Source: Thalassobacterium sedimentorum
GTDB taxonomy: Bacteria > Verrucomicrobiota > Verrucomicrobiia > Opitutales > Coraliomargaritaceae
Direction: 5' to 3'
DNA: 64,000 nt
Assembly (NCBI RefSeq): GCF_031127905.1
Contig: NZ_JARXIC010000007.1
Coordinates: 115,780-179,779 of the forward strand
Part shown: in pieces, positions 39,818 through 47,895 of the stretch
How positions within the stretch are numbered: the stretch's first letter is position 1
How the letters are laid out: every line of letters starts with the position of its first letter
Notes under the pieces: model-generated
The model's input: the letters and a program-made list of their open reading frames with translations, nothing else
What the model was told of the DNA's origin: nothing
The model's database searches: none
Translations under genes and position numbers: made by a program

Positions 39818-39913
39818 TTACCAAGTGCGCTTCTTGTGGCGATTGGACTTCAAACGCTTGCGACGTTTGTGGTTGTTCATCTTGAGACGGCGTTTTTTCT
39901 TGAGGTTACCCAT
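39818..39913 (-). CDS. 31-aa AURKAIP1/COX24-domain small basic protein (bS22/mS38-like)
   Basis: A gene shorter than usual calling limits. Translation gives [20 protein letters not shown] followed by [11 protein letters not shown], 31 residues of which about 18 are Lys, Arg or His. This matches the COX24_C/AURKAIP1 pattern (KKRRxKMxxHKxRKRxKxxRxKK) seen in mitochondrial mS38 and in mycobacterial bS22, which sit on the small ribosomal subunit near helix 44 and the decoding centre. An own terminator (39729-39763) supports expression as a single gene. Function in this phylum is inferred from family membership only. Confidence 0.88.
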   Translation of the reverse strand: MGNLKKKRRLKMNNHKRRKRLKSNRHKKRTW

Positions 39914-39985
39914 GTGTAAATTGCTGTTGAAATTAGTGGAAAGGCTGGAAAGAGCCAGAAAAGCAGGCGAGTGTAAAGCGTTTTT

Positions 39986-40804
39986 TCAAATGAGTTGATA
40001 GGCCCGTTCGGCCTGAGCCCGTACCAGCACTGACTCTATCGCCTGACAAGCCTGCGAAGCGCCAGTCAAATCAAGTCGGCGCCCCCCACTAAAACCATCG
40101 ATACCCTCGACAATTTGCACGCCATGAGTCGCATTAGTCACGAAGACCGCCTCAGCCTCGAACAAATCATCGGGAGTGAATCGTCCCTCGACGATGCCTA
40201 ACTCAGTGGCGCGCAACAACGCGGCACGCGTCACCCCCGGCAGGATACCGGTATCGAGCGCAGGGGTATATAAGCGACCGTCTCTGACAAAAAAGAGGTT
40301 GGCGGTGGTGGTTTCCGCGAGCATGCCTGCGTCATCGAGACGTAGGGCATCATAATAACCTCGCTCACGTGCGCGCTGCAGCAGGCACATGGCCTCCATG
40401 TAATTGTGGGTTTTATGTCCAGCCAGCAAGGAACGGCGGCCAATCGGACAATCCGTATCAAGCCGCAAGCAGCGGCGATCGGGTGCCGGCAAAGGTGGGC
40501 GGGCATACACATAAAGGCAGCTGCCCTCCGCATGCTTGAGTAGGGACAGTTTCAAAATGCCAGATTGCATCGCCGCCGACGTGACCAGTTGACGCAAAGC
40601 CCGCAGCACTGCCGCTTCCGCGGGCAAATCGAGCGTGAAATGCCGCGCAGAACGTGTCAGGCGAGCCCAGTGGTCCTGCCAAAAATAGAGACGGCCCGCG
40701 TCGTAGCGCATGGTTTCGAAAAGCCCGAAGCCATGTGCAAAGCCGGGCGCAGTTGGCGCGAGCATCACGCACTCAGTGGGCGGAATTATGACGAGGTCTG
40801 GCAT
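39986..40804 (-). CDS. pabC: Aminodeoxychorismate lyase (class IV aminotransferase fold)
   Basis: 272-aa PLP enzyme that splits aminodeoxychorismate into p-aminobenzoate and pyruvate for folate. Signatures are [20 protein letters not shown] at the N-terminus, the PLP Lys in [20 protein letters not shown] (about residue 142) and the phosphate-binding block [20 protein letters not shown], then [15 protein letters not shown] and [20 protein letters not shown]. It overlaps pabB by 19 nt, which favours PabC over a branched-chain aminotransferase or D-amino-acid transaminase. Confidence 0.9.
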   Translation of the reverse strand: MPDLVIIPPTECVMLAPTAPGFAHGFGLFETMRYDAGRLYFWQDHWARLTRSARHFTLDLPAEAAVLRALRQLVTSAAMQSGILKLSLLKHAEGSCLYVYARPPLPAPDRRCLRLDTDCPIGRRSLLAGHKTHNYMEAMCLLQRARERGYYDALRLDDAGMLAETTTANLFFVRDGRLYTPALDTGILPGVTRAALLRATELGIVEGRFTPDDLFEAEAVFVTNATHGVQIVEGIDGFSGGRRLDLTGASQACQAIESVLVRAQAERAYQLI

Positions 40805-42198
40805 AATTGATCGATCGCCTCGCGAATGGCGCGGGCTTTATCTAAGGTTTCTTGGTATTCGGCCTCTGGCTGTGAGTCCCAGACAATCCCACCGCCCACT
40901 TGATAATCAAGTTGCCCCGCTTTCAGGTGCAGACTGCGAATGGCTATATTAAACTCGGCATCGCCATCGAAGCCGATGTAGCCGATGGAGCCACAATAGG
41001 CGCCGCGTCGAGTGGGCTCGAGCGCTTCGATAATCTCCATCGCACGCACTTTGGGCGCGCCGGTGATAGAGCCGCCGGGGAAAAGCGCCGCCAGGGCATC
41101 GTAGACATCCTTGCCCTCTCGGAGCCTGGCCTTGACGCGCGCGGTCTGATGAATGACACGCGCATAATGCTCCAACTGATACAATCCTTCGACCTGCACC
41201 GAGCCGAATTCCGCGATACGCCCCAGATCATTACGCTCGAGATCGACGATCATCAACAACTCTGCGCGGTCCTTTTCTGAAGCACGCAGAGCGGCCGCTT
41301 GCTGCAAGTCCTCTTCTGCGCTCGCACCACGCGGGCGGGTGCCCTTAATCGGCCGCGTCTCCAGCGCACGACCGCGCTTTTGCAGAAACTGCTCCGGCGA
41401 AGTGGAAATGAGCTGCCAGTCGCCTAGGTCCAGATAGGCCCCGTAAGGGGCAGGATTGCCACGACGGAGCGCTTGATACAGTGCAATGCTGTCCCCCTCG
41501 AAGGTGCAACGGGCGCGCTGGGAGAGATTCACCTGATACACGTCGCCGCTGGCAATATAGTCACGCACACGCTGCACCGCAGTGCAGAAATCGGCCTTTG
41601 AAAAGTTCCATTGCCAAGCGCCGCGGCCGGCAGACATGGCCGCCGAGGCGCCCGTGGTAGGAGCTTCACTGGTGACGCCCGCCGCAGTTTGGCAAAACGG
41701 AAGCGACTCGGAGCTGACGTGAGCTGACTCTGATGCGGGCGTGACAAGTCGCGCCCCTACGATTGACCGCAGGCGCTCAATCACCGCGTCCGCAGCCATG
41801 TGAACATCATGCCCGATCAAATACAGCATTCCACTCTGGTGATTGAGTGCCGCCACACCATCGTAGAGGCCGAAGGACATATCAGGAATCGAGCGGTCAT
41901 CTTGTGCGAGGCAGGGCACGCGCTCTAAGCGCCGACCATAATCGTAACTCAGGTAACCGACCGCTCCCCCGGTGAATGGAATCTCTGGATGCGATTCCAA
42001 TGGATAGGCCTGCATCGCCTGACGCAAATCCTCCAGATCTCCGGTAACAGTTTGAAAGGGATCTGAGCCAAAAAAACTCCAGGCCCCCAAGCCATCATTG
42101 GACTGCGCACTATCCAAGACAAAGGACAGCGGCTGCCGTCCGAAGCACTCCACGAGCGCTTCCACCGGGGGTGGATTCTGGATTTCGAGGACTTTCAT
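40786..42198 (-). CDS. pabB: Aminodeoxychorismate synthase component I, carrying an in-frame REP insertion
   Basis: 470-aa chorismate-binding enzyme that forms 4-amino-4-deoxychorismate with PabA-supplied ammonia. The N-terminal part has FVLDSAQSNDGLGAWSFFGS and GGAVGYLSYDYGRRLE. The catalytic half has QVNLSQRARCTFEG, RPIKGTRPRGASAEEDLQQA (PIKGT marks PabB over TrpE), LMIVDLERNDLGR, FPGGSITGAPKVRAMEIIEA and YCGSIGYIGFDGDAEFNIAI. The linker between halves (about residues 146-195) is long and Ala/Ser/Thr-rich; its first part, IVGARLVTPAS, is encoded by a 27-nt REP-like sequence identical to one at the right end of the window. No pabA gene is nearby. Confidence 0.93.
   Translation of the reverse strand: MKVLEIQNPPPVEALVECFGRQPLSFVLDSAQSNDGLGAWSFFGSDPFQTVTGDLEDLRQAMQAYPLESHPEIPFTGGAVGYLSYDYGRRLERVPCLAQDDRSIPDMSFGLYDGVAALNHQSGMLYLIGHDVHMAADAVIERLRSIVGARLVTPASESAHVSSESLPFCQTAAGVTSEAPTTGASAAMSAGRGAWQWNFSKADFCTAVQRVRDYIASGDVYQVNLSQRARCTFEGDSIALYQALRRGNPAPYGAYLDLGDWQLISTSPEQFLQKRGRALETRPIKGTRPRGASAEEDLQQAAALRASEKDRAELLMIVDLERNDLGRIAEFGSVQVEGLYQLEHYARVIHQTARVKARLREGKDVYDALAALFPGGSITGAPKVRAMEIIEALEPTRRGAYCGSIGYIGFDGDAEFNIAIRSLHLKAGQLDYQVGGGIVWDSQPEAEYQETLDKARAIREAIDQLCQTSS
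41735..41761. repeat. REP family C copy inside pabB
   Basis: 27 nt identical to the reverse complement of 63844-63870. It is itself a hairpin (gggcgtgac-aa-gtcgcgccc, 8 of 9 pairs) and is read in frame as part of the PabB linker. Confidence 0.85.
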
Positions 42199-42205
42199 CC
42201 TTAAA

Positions 42206-43354
42206 TTAGTGGCGGCTTGCCCGACGGATCATCCAAAAGCCAATGCTTTGAAAAATTATATTTGGCAACCAGATCAATAGATCAGGACGCAATGCGGGCA
42301 GGTCTTCCAACCAACTGACCATGATGATCAAAAAGTAGTAGCTCATGGCGATCACCAGCGCGATGCCAAGGTTGGCATACGTTTCCTTACGCCCCACTTG
42401 AATCGCCAGCGGCACTCCAAAAACCGCCAAGGAAAAAACTGAAAATGCCAAAGCAAAATTTTTCTGAATGTGCATCTGCACCTTCAGCCGTTCCTCCGTC
42501 ATCCCCTCCCCAGTCTCGGCTTCCTTGTCCAGCTCGGCCTGCCGCCGTTCCATCAGCTGGGCAAAAGTCATCTCCTTAGTGCGCACCTTGCGCTTACGAT
42601 CACTCTCACCAAACAATTGATCCAATGGCAGAGCGATCGGCAGTTCACCGAAAAATAAAGAGTCCGGCATTTCTCCGCCGAAGGCTTCGGGATTATCTGC
42701 ATCCCGCTGTTCGGCGGTGCCATTTTTAAGCGTAAGAATCAGATCTTTATTCACCTCATCGTACTGCAACTCCCCCTCCGCTGCGCGCAGGAATAAGGTG
42801 ACACGCTGCTGGCTATCCAGCTCCCAAATCCAAAAATCCTTCATGATCGAGCCATCGCGCCCTCCCATATAGATCACGTAACCAGGAAACTCGTGAATAA
42901 AGCGGCGCTCCTCGATGAAGCCGACAGGATTGTCCGTGAGCGCACTCGCCATCAGCGCCTTCCGCTCGACACGCGACTGTGGCGCATAATGTAAATTCAC
43001 CACCACCGCGACCACCATGCCCACGCAAGCGATCAGAAAAACCGGAGCCGCAATCTGGTATAAACTCAGCCCCGCCGACTTCATAGCAGTAATTTCCCGC
43101 TGCGACGACAAGCGCCCCAATGCAATCAAAGTGCCGGTCAACATCCCTAGCGGCAGCGCAAAGGAGGCCACATAAGGGATCAACAGGCCCAGAACTTTAA
43201 GAAAGACCCAGAAGTCCAACTTCCCTGCGACCACCAATTCAGCCACATCGCGCAGCGCATTCCCCACCAGCAGCACAAAAATAAAGAGCCCCATAGCCAA
43301 GCCAGTGGCGACCAGGATCTCTTTAAGTATATGGCGATGTAGCAAATTAAGCAT
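42206..43354 (-). CDS. LptF/LptG-type lipopolysaccharide export permease
   Basis: 382-aa inner-membrane permease of the Lpt system (YjgP/YjgQ family), which with LptB2 extracts LPS for transport to the outer membrane. Start placed at MLNLLHRHILKEILVATGLA (43354), the standard LptF/G beginning; in-frame codons before it lie in a REP element. About six membrane segments: three N-terminal (LAMGLFIFVLLVGNALRDVA; LLIPYVASFALPLGMLTGTL; VFLIACVGMVVAVVVNLHYA), a large periplasmic beta-jellyroll, then three C-terminal ones (FALAFSVFSLAVFGVPLAI onward). I cannot tell LptF from LptG. A REP arm ends 7 nt before the start codon. Confidence 0.9.
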   Translation of the reverse strand: MLNLLHRHILKEILVATGLAMGLFIFVLLVGNALRDVAELVVAGKLDFWVFLKVLGLLIPYVASFALPLGMLTGTLIALGRLSSQREITAMKSAGLSLYQIAAPVFLIACVGMVVAVVVNLHYAPQSRVERKALMASALTDNPVGFIEERRFIHEFPGYVIYMGGRDGSIMKDFWIWELDSQQRVTLFLRAAEGELQYDEVNKDLILTLKNGTAEQRDADNPEAFGGEMPDSLFFGELPIALPLDQLFGESDRKRKVRTKEMTFAQLMERRQAELDKEAETGEGMTEERLKVQMHIQKNFALAFSVFSLAVFGVPLAIQVGRKETYANLGIALVIAMSYYFLIIMVSWLEDLPALRPDLLIWLPNIIFQSIGFWMIRRASRH

Positions 43355-43360
43355 ATCAAC

Positions 43361-43482
43361 GTAGTGACAAGCTTCCAGCGGGTCGTCCAACAAAATTCGA
43401 CAAGCCCCGCAGCTCAAAATGTAGTGACAAGCTTCCAGCTTGTCGTCCGACAGAATTCAACAAGCTGAAAGCTCGTCACTAC
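43361..43482. repeat. REP family B: two copies between lptF/G and the RAYT gene
   Basis: 43361-43415 begins gtagtgacaagcttccagcg and has a degenerate right arm (cgacaagccccgcagctc). 43421-43482 is a complete imperfect hairpin starting gtagtgacaagcttccagct and ending gctcgtcactac. Further copies lie at 44092-44151 and 47774-47842. Confidence 0.88.
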
Positions 43483-44084
43483 ATCAGCCAGGACGCATGT
43501 TCCACCTCAATGCCAGCCCTTTCTGGGTTGCTGCGAATATAGTGCTCAATCCTAGACAGCTCTGATAGCGAGCGCACGATTCTGTCATAACTTTCATGCT
43601 GCCAAACTTGCCCCTGAGACTCGCGATGCTGGTTAATCCTACTAGCCGAATACGACTTCCAAGAGTGCAACACTTGCTTAGGTGTCCACTCGTCTTGCGT
43701 TTGAAAAAGAACATGCACGTGATTGGGCATCACGACCCAATCCCCCAATTGATAGCGCTTGCTGTCGAAATACCGCATCGCAGCGGCAACAATCTCCGAG
43801 TCTTGAGCGTTCCCCAGCAGACAGTCCCCATAGCCATGATCCAAATAATCGTGAAACTTCCAGGTAAACTGCCGATGATGCTCCCGTTGAGTCTCCTCAT
43901 CATGCGGCTCGGGGTGCGCCGCCAGCCATGATTTCTTTCGCTCGCCCCACTCCGATAAAATGGGCTTAGGAATCGAATCAGCCAATCGAAAGGTCGCAAA
44001 ATAGATCACTCGCTGCTGCGACCAATGCGGTAAATGACGCTGCGTTTGATCCACTCGCTGATTCCAATCGAAAAAAGCATCCAT
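43479..44084 (-). CDS. REP-associated tyrosine transposase (RAYT, IS200/Y1 HUH family)
   Basis: 201-aa single-copy HUH endonuclease of the Y1_Tnp fold. RAYTs cut and move REP hairpins as single strands and are usually domesticated. Visible motifs: N-terminal WSQQRVIYFATFRLADS, the HUH pair in VVMPNHVHVLFQT (His-Val-His), the Tyr-bearing helix region (SESYDRI-like HESYDRIVRSLSELSRIEHY) and IRSNPERAGI near the end. The gene is bracketed by REP family B hairpins, with one (43421-43482) overlapping its stop codon (43479-43481) and one (44092-44151) 7 nt before its start. That arrangement is what a REPtron looks like. Confidence 0.92.
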   Translation of the reverse strand: MDAFFDWNQRVDQTQRHLPHWSQQRVIYFATFRLADSIPKPILSEWGERKKSWLAAHPEPHDEETQREHHRQFTWKFHDYLDHGYGDCLLGNAQDSEIVAAAMRYFDSKRYQLGDWVVMPNHVHVLFQTQDEWTPKQVLHSWKSYSASRINQHRESQGQVWQHESYDRIVRSLSELSRIEHYIRSNPERAGIEVEHASWLM

Positions 44085-44091
44085 CCTAACC

Positions 44092-44151
44092 TAGTGACAA
44101 GCTTCCAGCGGGTCGTCCAACAAAATTCGACAAGCTGGAAGCTTGTCACTA
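44092..44151. repeat. REP family B, near-perfect hairpin
   Basis: Left arm tagtgacaagcttccagcgg, right arm cgacaagctggaagcttgtc followed by acta. It lies between the RAYT start and pyrE, divergently from both. Confidence 0.88.
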
Positions 44152-44177
44152 CGCCGATCAGGCGCACACTGCGCCGC

Positions 44178-44747
44178 ATGAGTACTCAAAACGACGAAGT
44201 TATCCAGATTTTTAAAGACAGCGGCGCCCTACTTGAAGGCCACTTCCTCCTCCGCTCGGGGCTACATAGCGCACACTTCTTTCAGTGCGCCCAAGTCTGC
44301 CAATACATGGATAAAGTCACTCGTCTGGCCGAAATCATGGTGCCGATGCTCAAAGAATACGGCGCCACCACCGTGGTGGGTCCCGCGATGGGCGGCCTGG
44401 TGATCGGACAAGAAGTGGCACGCCAACTGGGCCTGCGCTTTGTCTTCCTCGAAAAAGTGGACGACAAACTGGCACTACGCCGCAATTTCAAATTTGAGCC
44501 GGGCGAAAAGGTTTTGATCGTCGAAGACGTGATCACCCGTGGCGGCCGCGTAGTCGAAGCACTGGAACAATGCCGCGCCCACGGAGCCGAGCCCGTCGCC
44601 GTCGGCGTGATCGTAGACCGCAGCCAAGGCAAGACCCGCTTTGACGTGCCCCACCACAGTCTGGCCGAGCTCAGCTTCCCCACCTACGAAGCCGACAAGC
44701 TCCCACTGGAACTACAGGGGACGGAAGCCATCAAGCCTGGCAGTTAA
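44178..44747 (+). CDS. pyrE: Orotate phosphoribosyltransferase
   Basis: 189-aa enzyme joining orotate to PRPP to form OMP in pyrimidine synthesis. Start placed at MSTQNDEVIQIFKDSGALLE (44178); the frame upstream is REP sequence. Signatures: GHFLLRSGLHSAHFFQCAQV, GPAMGGLVIGQEVARQLGL, FVFLEKVDDKLALRRNF and the PRPP loop VLIVEDVITRGGRVVEALEQ. Length fits the short bacterial PyrE. It ends directly against the convergent FMN reductase gene, stop to stop with no spacer. A REP hairpin sits 26 nt upstream of the start. Confidence 0.95.
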   Translation: MSTQNDEVIQIFKDSGALLEGHFLLRSGLHSAHFFQCAQVCQYMDKVTRLAEIMVPMLKEYGATTVVGPAMGGLVIGQEVARQLGLRFVFLEKVDDKLALRRNFKFEPGEKVLIVEDVITRGGRVVEALEQCRAHGAEPVAVGVIVDRSQGKTRFDVPHHSLAELSFPTYEADKLPLELQGTEAIKPGS

Positions 44748-45284
44748 TTAGAGTGAGGCGCGAAACTCCGCGAGCTTGCGCGCAAAAGTCTTTTTCAGAG
44801 CTTCGTCCTGAATACCATCTGTCGTCGAAAAATTGTCAGCAAACGATGGCAGAGAAAAGGTCGCGACCACATCACCGCCAAGGTGCGGGAATGTGCTGGC
44901 AGCGGCTGCCAAAACAGTTGCGCCCCCACGCCCGCCTGGCGAGGTGCTCAATAGCAACATCTTTTTGTCCGACCACACTTTTTGCTTATGCCGAGTGCCC
45001 CAGTCGAAGAGGTTTTTAAACGCGGCCGTATAGCTGCCGTTATGCTCAGCCAAAGACACAATCACAGCATCGGCGGCTTCAATCTCGGCAACGAAAGCTT
45101 TCGCTGCTGCAGGAATCCCATTCACGGCTTCCTCATCGACGGAATACATCGGCGTCGCAAAATCGTTGAGATCGATCAATTTAACGTTCGCATCAGGAAT
45201 TGCATTGGCCGCATATCCAGCGAGTTGCTTGTTAATAGACTGAGCGCTGGTGCTAGCTCCGAAGGCAAGTATGGTAGGCATCAT
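44748..45284 (-). CDS. NAD(P)H-dependent FMN reductase
   Basis: 178-aa flavodoxin-fold oxidoreductase of the NADPH-dependent FMN reductase group (SsuE/YieF/ArsH relatives). The phosphate-binding loop is ILAFGASTSAQSINKQLAGY; the flavin-contact region is AVIVSLAEHNGSYTAAFKNL followed by FDWGTRH; SPGGRGGATVLAAAA closes the site. Usual length. The exact electron acceptor is unknown. Its stop codon abuts that of pyrE. No partner monooxygenase gene is present. Confidence 0.85.
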   Translation of the reverse strand: MMPTILAFGASTSAQSINKQLAGYAANAIPDANVKLIDLNDFATPMYSVDEEAVNGIPAAAKAFVAEIEAADAVIVSLAEHNGSYTAAFKNLFDWGTRHKQKVWSDKKMLLLSTSPGGRGGATVLAAAASTFPHLGGDVVATFSLPSFADNFSTTDGIQDEALKKTFARKLAEFRASL

Positions 45285-45602
45285 TGGTAATTATCTGAAT
45301 AAAAAGGAGAGAATTCACTCAGCGTGAATTCAACATATCTAATTGAAACATCCCCACCAAAGCAAGCCCCACTCCGAGGCCTATAAGCTTTCACATAAAC
45401 GCATAAGAGACAATGCAGCCAGAGACATAAACGAACCTTGGCTACATCCGAGTCACCCCAGGCCTACGGTCGTCTCGGCGAGACGCCCCTACCGCAAGCG
45501 CATCGGACATTCGAGACAAATACCAACGCAGCTAACGTGAGCCACCAAAGAACATCAACACAGTGCTGCTCTAGTAATTCACCCTAAAAAGTACAATCTC
45601 AA
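45285..45602. other. Intergenic region, no gene seen
   Basis: 318 nt. It contains a short palindromic element (45475-45495, cgtctcggcgagacg followed by cccctac) resembling REP family C ends. I see no RNA gene. Confidence 0.4.
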
Positions 45603-46439
45603 TCAAGATATTCCCCCCGGCCAGCTAGGTGGCGCTAAGAAATAGGGCTGCGGCGAATCGGGCAGGCAAAACAGGGTGCAACGCTCGCTGGCGAATTGAT
45701 GCAGCCTGGACACGGAAATCACTGGAAACTGGCGCTTTGCCTGCGAACTCAGCTCGACCGGCCACAGTGGTTTGTCCATGAGCAACACTTCCTCAACTCC
45801 GGCGAAGTTTTGTGCCCACTCACTGAGATACAGCCAGTGGCCGACGCGGGCGCTGGGCGAGAACAGCTCCAGCGGCGGGACCGCATCCTGTCCCATCGGC
45901 AGAAAGAGACAGCCGTAAATCAGTTGCTGTGTCTGGATGGCATCGATCCCAAAACGCTGGCGTAAGAGCTGACGCGTTTCCGGCAAGCGACTCAATTGTA
46001 ACTGATGCCTGCGCAGCCGATCCAACTTGCGTTGCCAATTGTCGCGCGGGTCCGGCCCGGGAAACTGCCAGCCATCGCGCCCTTTGACTGCGAGATAAAA
46101 TTTAACCGCCAACTCCAAATGCAGATACTGATCCTGCACAAGATCGTGCATGAGGAAGTCCAGCTCCCCCAAGGTGCGCCCGCTCTCGGCGAAGACCTGC
46201 AAGTGACTCGCCAACAGCTCAAAGTCAGCGGACGATTCCAAGAGTCGACCGAGCGCTTGCTCGTAGAGGTGCCCCAACTTTTGGTCAAAGCGAAGCGGCT
46301 CAACAGCGCATGCGCCCGTGGAGCCCAATCGCGAACGATCCAGCACCGCCGCCTCCGGCAGGTCCCCGATCAAGAGCGGCGCCGAACGAAGGCTTTCGAG
46401 GATGAGTTGAGTGGGCGTCGCAGCGATCATTGCCCTCAA
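45603..46439 (-). CDS. DUF1853 family protein
   Basis: 278-aa protein of unknown function. It matches the DUF1853 pattern: KLGHLYEQALGRLLESSADF, then SGRTLGELDFLMHD, HLELAVKFYLAVKGRDGW, PGPDPRDNWQRKLDRLRRHQ and LIYGCLFLP. The layout (an acidic GELDFL, a conserved HLELAVKFY) recalls PD-(D/E)XK-type nuclease folds, but I would not claim activity. No signal peptide or membrane segment. Start could also be the second Met (MIAATPTQLI). It follows the fpg gene by 67 nt on the same strand. Confidence 0.85.
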   Translation of the reverse strand: MRAMIAATPTQLILESLRSAPLLIGDLPEAAVLDRSRLGSTGACAVEPLRFDQKLGHLYEQALGRLLESSADFELLASHLQVFAESGRTLGELDFLMHDLVQDQYLHLELAVKFYLAVKGRDGWQFPGPDPRDNWQRKLDRLRRHQLQLSRLPETRQLLRQRFGIDAIQTQQLIYGCLFLPMGQDAVPPLELFSPSARVGHWLYLSEWAQNFAGVEEVLLMDKPLWPVELSSQAKRQFPVISVSRLHQFASERCTLFCLPDSPQPYFLAPPSWPGGIS

Positions 46440-46506
46440 TAAGCGACCTATTTAAAACAAAACTTCAATATTCTTCCCACTTTCTACTCCCCACTCCCCA
46501 CGCAAG

Positions 46507-47310
46507 CTACTTCTGGCAGCGTGGACAATGGTAGGTGCCGCGTTGGCCGAGGATGGTTTTGACCACAGGCGTCTTTTGGCAGAGTTGACATTCTTGCTGG
46601 TAGAAAACCACCAGATTTTGCACGCCGGTGCCCTTGTCGCCTTTAGTATCACGGTAGCCACCTCCAAAAGCAACGCCGCCGCGGGTGATGGTGCCATGGA
46701 TGACAGTAGACACCGCGCGATACAATTTATTGATTTCCCGAGTACTCAGGCTTTGGACCAATCGATGTGGCAAAACTCTAGCATGCGCGCAAATCTCGTT
46801 GGCGATATAATTACCAGTGCCCGCAAAGAGCGACTGATCCAATAAGGAGACCTTAACCGCCCGCTGCGGGTAGCGCAGCAAGCAGGCCTTAAAATAGCGC
46901 GCGGTAAATTCGGGCGACAAAAGATCGTGCCCCAATTCCGCCAACTTGGCGGCGGCCTGCGCCTCATCGTATAAATACATGTGTCCAAAACGGCGCGGAT
47001 CGACATAGCCGAGGTAGCCGGAGTCGCCGGTAAATTGCACATGGGTATGCTTGGTCGTGATCCACTCGGACGCGATCAACCACCCGCCGGACATGCCGAG
47101 ATGACTCAAGAGGTGGCGGCCATCGTCTAGGATGAAGTCCAACATCTTACCCTTGCGTGACACTTCGCGAAAGGAGTGTCCGCTAAGTTGATCCATCTTT
47201 GTATGCACAATCGAATCCGCGACTCGACTCAACGAGCAGCGCTGAATGCGAAAGGGCATGATCGCGTTCAGCTGGTCTTGAATGGTTTTAACTTCGGGCA
47301 GTTCCGGCAT
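46507..47310 (-). CDS. mutM: Formamidopyrimidine-DNA glycosylase family protein
   Basis: 267-aa base-excision repair glycosylase/AP lyase that removes oxidised purines. Start placed at MPELPEVKTIQDQLN (47310), since Pro2 is the catalytic nucleophile after Met removal. Glu3 and the KHTHVQF strand are present; the H2TH region is SLLDQSLFAGTGNYIANEIC; the C-terminal zinc finger is CQLCQKTPVVKTILGQRG, then CPRC. The usual beta-hairpin segment reads FGGGYRDTKGDKG, somewhat different from canonical Fpg, so a Nei-like substrate range is possible. Confidence 0.9.
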   Translation of the reverse strand: MPELPEVKTIQDQLNAIMPFRIQRCSLSRVADSIVHTKMDQLSGHSFREVSRKGKMLDFILDDGRHLLSHLGMSGGWLIASEWITTKHTHVQFTGDSGYLGYVDPRRFGHMYLYDEAQAAAKLAELGHDLLSPEFTARYFKACLLRYPQRAVKVSLLDQSLFAGTGNYIANEICAHARVLPHRLVQSLSTREINKLYRAVSTVIHGTITRGGVAFGGGYRDTKGDKGTGVQNLVVFYQQECQLCQKTPVVKTILGQRGTYHCPRCQK

Positions 47311-47393
47311 AATTCGATACGTAAGTATAACTTCGAACATTCGCAATCCGTCATTGTTCGTTTGGGCTAATACAAACCAGCACACAGGGCGGC

Positions 47394-47410
47394 GGAGCCA
47401 AGCCTGCGAC
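47394..47410. repeat. REP family A fragment
   Basis: cagggcggcggagccaagcc matches one arm of the 21285-21359 element with few changes. Lies between mutM and the DUF3817 gene. Confidence 0.55.
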
Positions 47411-47468
47411 GAAACAGATCACGTGTGCGTATTGACTTACATCCCATTCTCGTTTCCAACAATGCACT

Positions 47469-47777
47469 ATGTTCCGTTTCGACAGCACACTTCACCGCCT
47501 GCGCTCCGTAGGCACCTGGGAAGCCATCTCCTCGATCTTGCTCTTCGGCATTGCGATGCCGCTTAAATACATTTGGGGCAACGATGTGCTGATCCGCCCA
47601 ATCGGGATGGCACACGGCATTTTGTGGATGGCCTACGTCGGCTTCGCCTTATTGGGTCAGCTGGATTACAAGTGGTCGTGGAAACTCACCGGCTGGCTAC
47701 TGGTCGCCAGTATCGTACCGGCCGGACCACTGTTCGCCGACGCAAAGTTGCTAAAAGCTTACGAAGCCAAGGTGTAG
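47469..47777 (+). CDS. DUF3817 membrane protein
   Basis: 102-aa membrane protein. Three hydrophobic segments: VGTWEAISSILLFGIAMPLK, GMAHGILWMAYVGFALLGQL and WLLVASIVPAGPLFADAKLL. The order and the conserved GxxEAxSxxxL, PLKY, H(G) and PFGxF-like PAGPLF blocks fit DUF3817, a family of unknown function. Its stop codon TAG (47775-47777) is supplied by the first bases of a REP family B hairpin. Confidence 0.85.
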   Translation: MFRFDSTLHRLRSVGTWEAISSILLFGIAMPLKYIWGNDVLIRPIGMAHGILWMAYVGFALLGQLDYKWSWKLTGWLLVASIVPAGPLFADAKLLKAYEAKV

Positions 47778-47842
47778 TCACGAGCTTCCAGCTTGTGCAC
47801 GGGTGCTGCAACCATCTCCGACAAGCTGGAAGCTTGTCACTA
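47774..47842. repeat. REP family B hairpin
   Basis: Left arm gtagtcacgagcttccagct, right arm acaagctggaagcttgtcac followed by tac. It overlaps the DUF3817 stop codon and ends 53 nt before the DUF2959 start. Confidence 0.88.
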
Positions 47843-47895
47843 CGAACACGCTCTATGAAGTTGCAGTTTCGCTGAATCGCGCCACAGTTCGGATT

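Noticed and set aside
43355..43417. Longer N-terminus for the LptF/G permease, and likewise for PyrE and the DUF2959 lipoprotein
   Set aside because: The extra residues are translations of REP hairpins and precede the normal family starts or the signal peptide.
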